From JBMNUL01 sp050946255 (GTDB taxonomy: Bacteria > Actinomycetota > Coriobacteriia > Coriobacteriales > CADBOM01): a DNA stretch of 14,147 nt. The notes beneath the pieces are model-generated. The model was given only the letters and a program-made list of their open reading frames with translations. It had not been told where the DNA came from and made no database searches. Position numbers and translations under genes: made by a program. The DNA is taken from contig JBMNUL010000061.1 in NCBI GenBank assembly GCA_050946255.1, forward strand, positions 1 to 14,147, given 5' to 3'. Positions 12,979 through 14,147 of the stretch are shown here, piece by piece (the stretch's first letter is position 1; each line of letters begins with the position of its first letter).

Positions 12979-14147
12979 CTAAGACTCCCTTGCCATCTCC
13001 GAAGTCTGACTCTGCTCCCTCACGCGCTTCGACCTGAAAGATGCGGCGGCGCTCAAGAACACGCAGATTCCAATCACCGCAAATACCACGAACGCGGTTT
13101 GCGTTCCAGCGGAGGTTCCTGCAACTAGCCCAAGAGACGACTGGTAGGAACCGACGATCGTAGAGGCAATGGCCGTGCCAATTGCCCCTGCTAGTTGTTG
13201 GAACGTGTTGATGATGGCGTTTCCGTCGGCACTCTGGTCCTCTGGAAGCTGTCTTATCCCATTCGTTAGCATGTTTCCCACGCAGGTGCTCTGGCCGAAG
13301 GCGAACAGCGTGTAGCACGCCATGCAAATGTTGTTGTCCATGCCTTGGAAGAAGATTGCGAAGATCACCGTGGCGATTGCCAGGAGGCCAGACCCGGTGA
13401 GAATCGGGCGCATGGCCCCCAGCTTGTCCATGATCCTCCCGCTGAGGGGAGCCATTGCCCCTCCCACTATGCAACCGGGGAGCAACAGGCATCCTGCCAC
13501 CAGCGCCGTCTGCCCCCAGACTATCTGCGCACAGTTGGGGATTAGGAATCCAAGGCCGAGCACTGCGGACTGTAGCAGCACTATCGCGAGCATGCTGAAG
13601 AAAAACGGCTTGCATTTAAACGTCTGCAGGTTGACCAGCGGAGTGGCCTCGGAGCGTGTGTGGCGCACGAACAGCACGAGGAAAACCGCCAGACCTGCCA
13701 GAAGGGAGAGGAACCTCGGGTCGACGATGCCCCATGAGGACATGTAGCTCATGTCGATCACCAGACAGGTGAACGCGCAGGCGAGGAGAATCCAATCTAC
13801 CCATGTGAACCTGAACTTGTGCACCGGAGATGCCTGGCGGATGCTGAATGCCCCGATGAAAGCAGCAACGATGAGAAGCGGCAGGAGAGAGGTGAAGATC
13901 ATCCTCCATCCGAAGTTCGTGACGATGTAGCCACCGAGCGAGGGACCTACTGCAGGCGCGATTGCGGTGATGAACATGGCGATGCCCATCATCGTCCCCA
14001 TCTTCTCGTAAGGAGCTTGCTCCAGCACGATGTTCATCATCAATGGAAGCCCGATCCCGGTTCCGATTCCCTGCAGCAGACGGCAGATCAGGAGCACTTG
14101 GAAATTCGGGGAGACCGATGCCACCGCAGTCGCAGCTATGAAAAGCA
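12979..14147 (-). CDS. MFS transporter, DHA2 (EmrB/QacA-like) type, C-terminal part
   Basis: The reading frame is open to the window end; 388 residues are visible, starting within an early helix (LFIAATAVASVSPNF). The sequence RLLQGIGTGIGLPLMM has the motif-B pattern, and AIAPAVGPSLGGYIV has motif C of drug:proton antiporters (GPxxGG), followed by WRMIF, as in EmrB/QacA-type exporters. Later helices include LSGRIMDKLGAMRP (motif-A-like, second half) and GNMLTNGIRQLPEDQSADGN. The visible part holds about 11 membrane segments, which suits a 14-helix protein with its N-terminus missing. The C-terminal tail is short and charged (MARES end). Substrate is unknown. The gene ends 73 bases from the convergent shikimate-kinase-like gene, with no convincing terminator between them. 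Confidence 0.9.
   Translation of the reverse strand, partial: LFIAATAVASVSPNFQVLLICRLLQGIGTGIGLPLMMNIVLEQAPYEKMGTMMGIAMFITAIAPAVGPSLGGYIVTNFGWRMIFTSLLPLLIVAAFIGAFSIRQASPVHKFRFTWVDWILLACAFTCLVIDMSYMSSWGIVDPRFLSLLAGLAVFLVLFVRHTRSEATPLVNLQTFKCKPFFFSMLAIVLLQSAVLGLGFLIPNCAQIVWGQTALVAGCLLLPGCIVGGAMAPLSGRIMDKLGAMRPILTGSGLLAIATVIFAIFFQGMDNNICMACYTLFAFGQSTCVGNMLTNGIRQLPEDQSADGNAIINTFQQLAGAIGTAIASTIVGSYQSSLGLVAGTSAGTQTAFVVFAVIGICVFLSAAASFRSKRVREQSQTSEMARES

Noticed and set aside
1..14147. CRISPR arrays, insertion sequences, tRNA or rRNA genes
   Set aside because: No spaced direct-repeat series, transposase gene, terminal repeats or structural RNA signatures were recognised by reading.

Overview
The window reads as a bacterial chromosome of moderately high GC. 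Shine-Dalgarno sites are strong (GGAGG-type), several -35/-10 promoters are recognisable, TTG starts occur, and AGG/AGA arginine codons are frequent. The gene set (NadA, a bacterial-type Elp3, ThrH, a SPASM radical SAM enzyme, IMPACT/YigZ, MATE, AEC and DHA2 transporters) and the gene style suggest an anaerobic, host-associated Actinomycetota of the class Coriobacteriia. That placement is an inference from gene content. No rRNA, tRNA, CRISPR array, insertion sequence or phage gene is visible. Fourteen protein genes cover almost everything, and no gap exceeds 300 bases.

Layout. Bases 1-2523 (minus strand): 5' part of quinolinate synthase nadA with its own promoter; a degenerate PAP2-like membrane protein with its own promoter; and a class I methyltransferase resembling Trm9/ABH8. 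Bases 2641-5194 (plus): Elp3 tRNA-wobble radical SAM/acetyltransferase, divergent from the methyltransferase, then adenine phosphoribosyltransferase. A 13-bp perfect hairpin at 5219-5259 separates apt from a convergent radical SAM/SPASM enzyme (5285-6643, minus). Bases 6908-8414 (plus): YigZ/IMPACT-family protein and an inositol-monophosphatase-family phosphatase, a probable operon. Bases 8612-10585 (plus): MarR-type regulator followed by a MATE efflux pump. Bases 10621-12240 (minus): ThrH phosphatase/phosphotransferase and an AEC-family carrier, a probable operon. Bases 12369-12905 (plus): a shikimate-kinase-like P-loop kinase, divergent from thrH. Bases 12979 to the window end (minus): C-terminal part of a DHA2-type MFS transporter.

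The most interesting unit is the divergent pair at 1624-4458. Elp3 makes the cm5U-type modification at tRNA wobble U34, and the neighbouring protein carries sequence hallmarks of Trm9, the enzyme that in eukaryotes methyl-esterifies exactly that product to mcm5U34. A two-gene mcm5U34 route in a bacterium is therefore a concrete, testable hypothesis. Second in interest are the shikimate-kinase-like protein that lacks the substrate-carboxylate arginine and sits beside ThrH, and a repeated 11-base motif shared by the promoter regions of the PAP2-like gene and apt.
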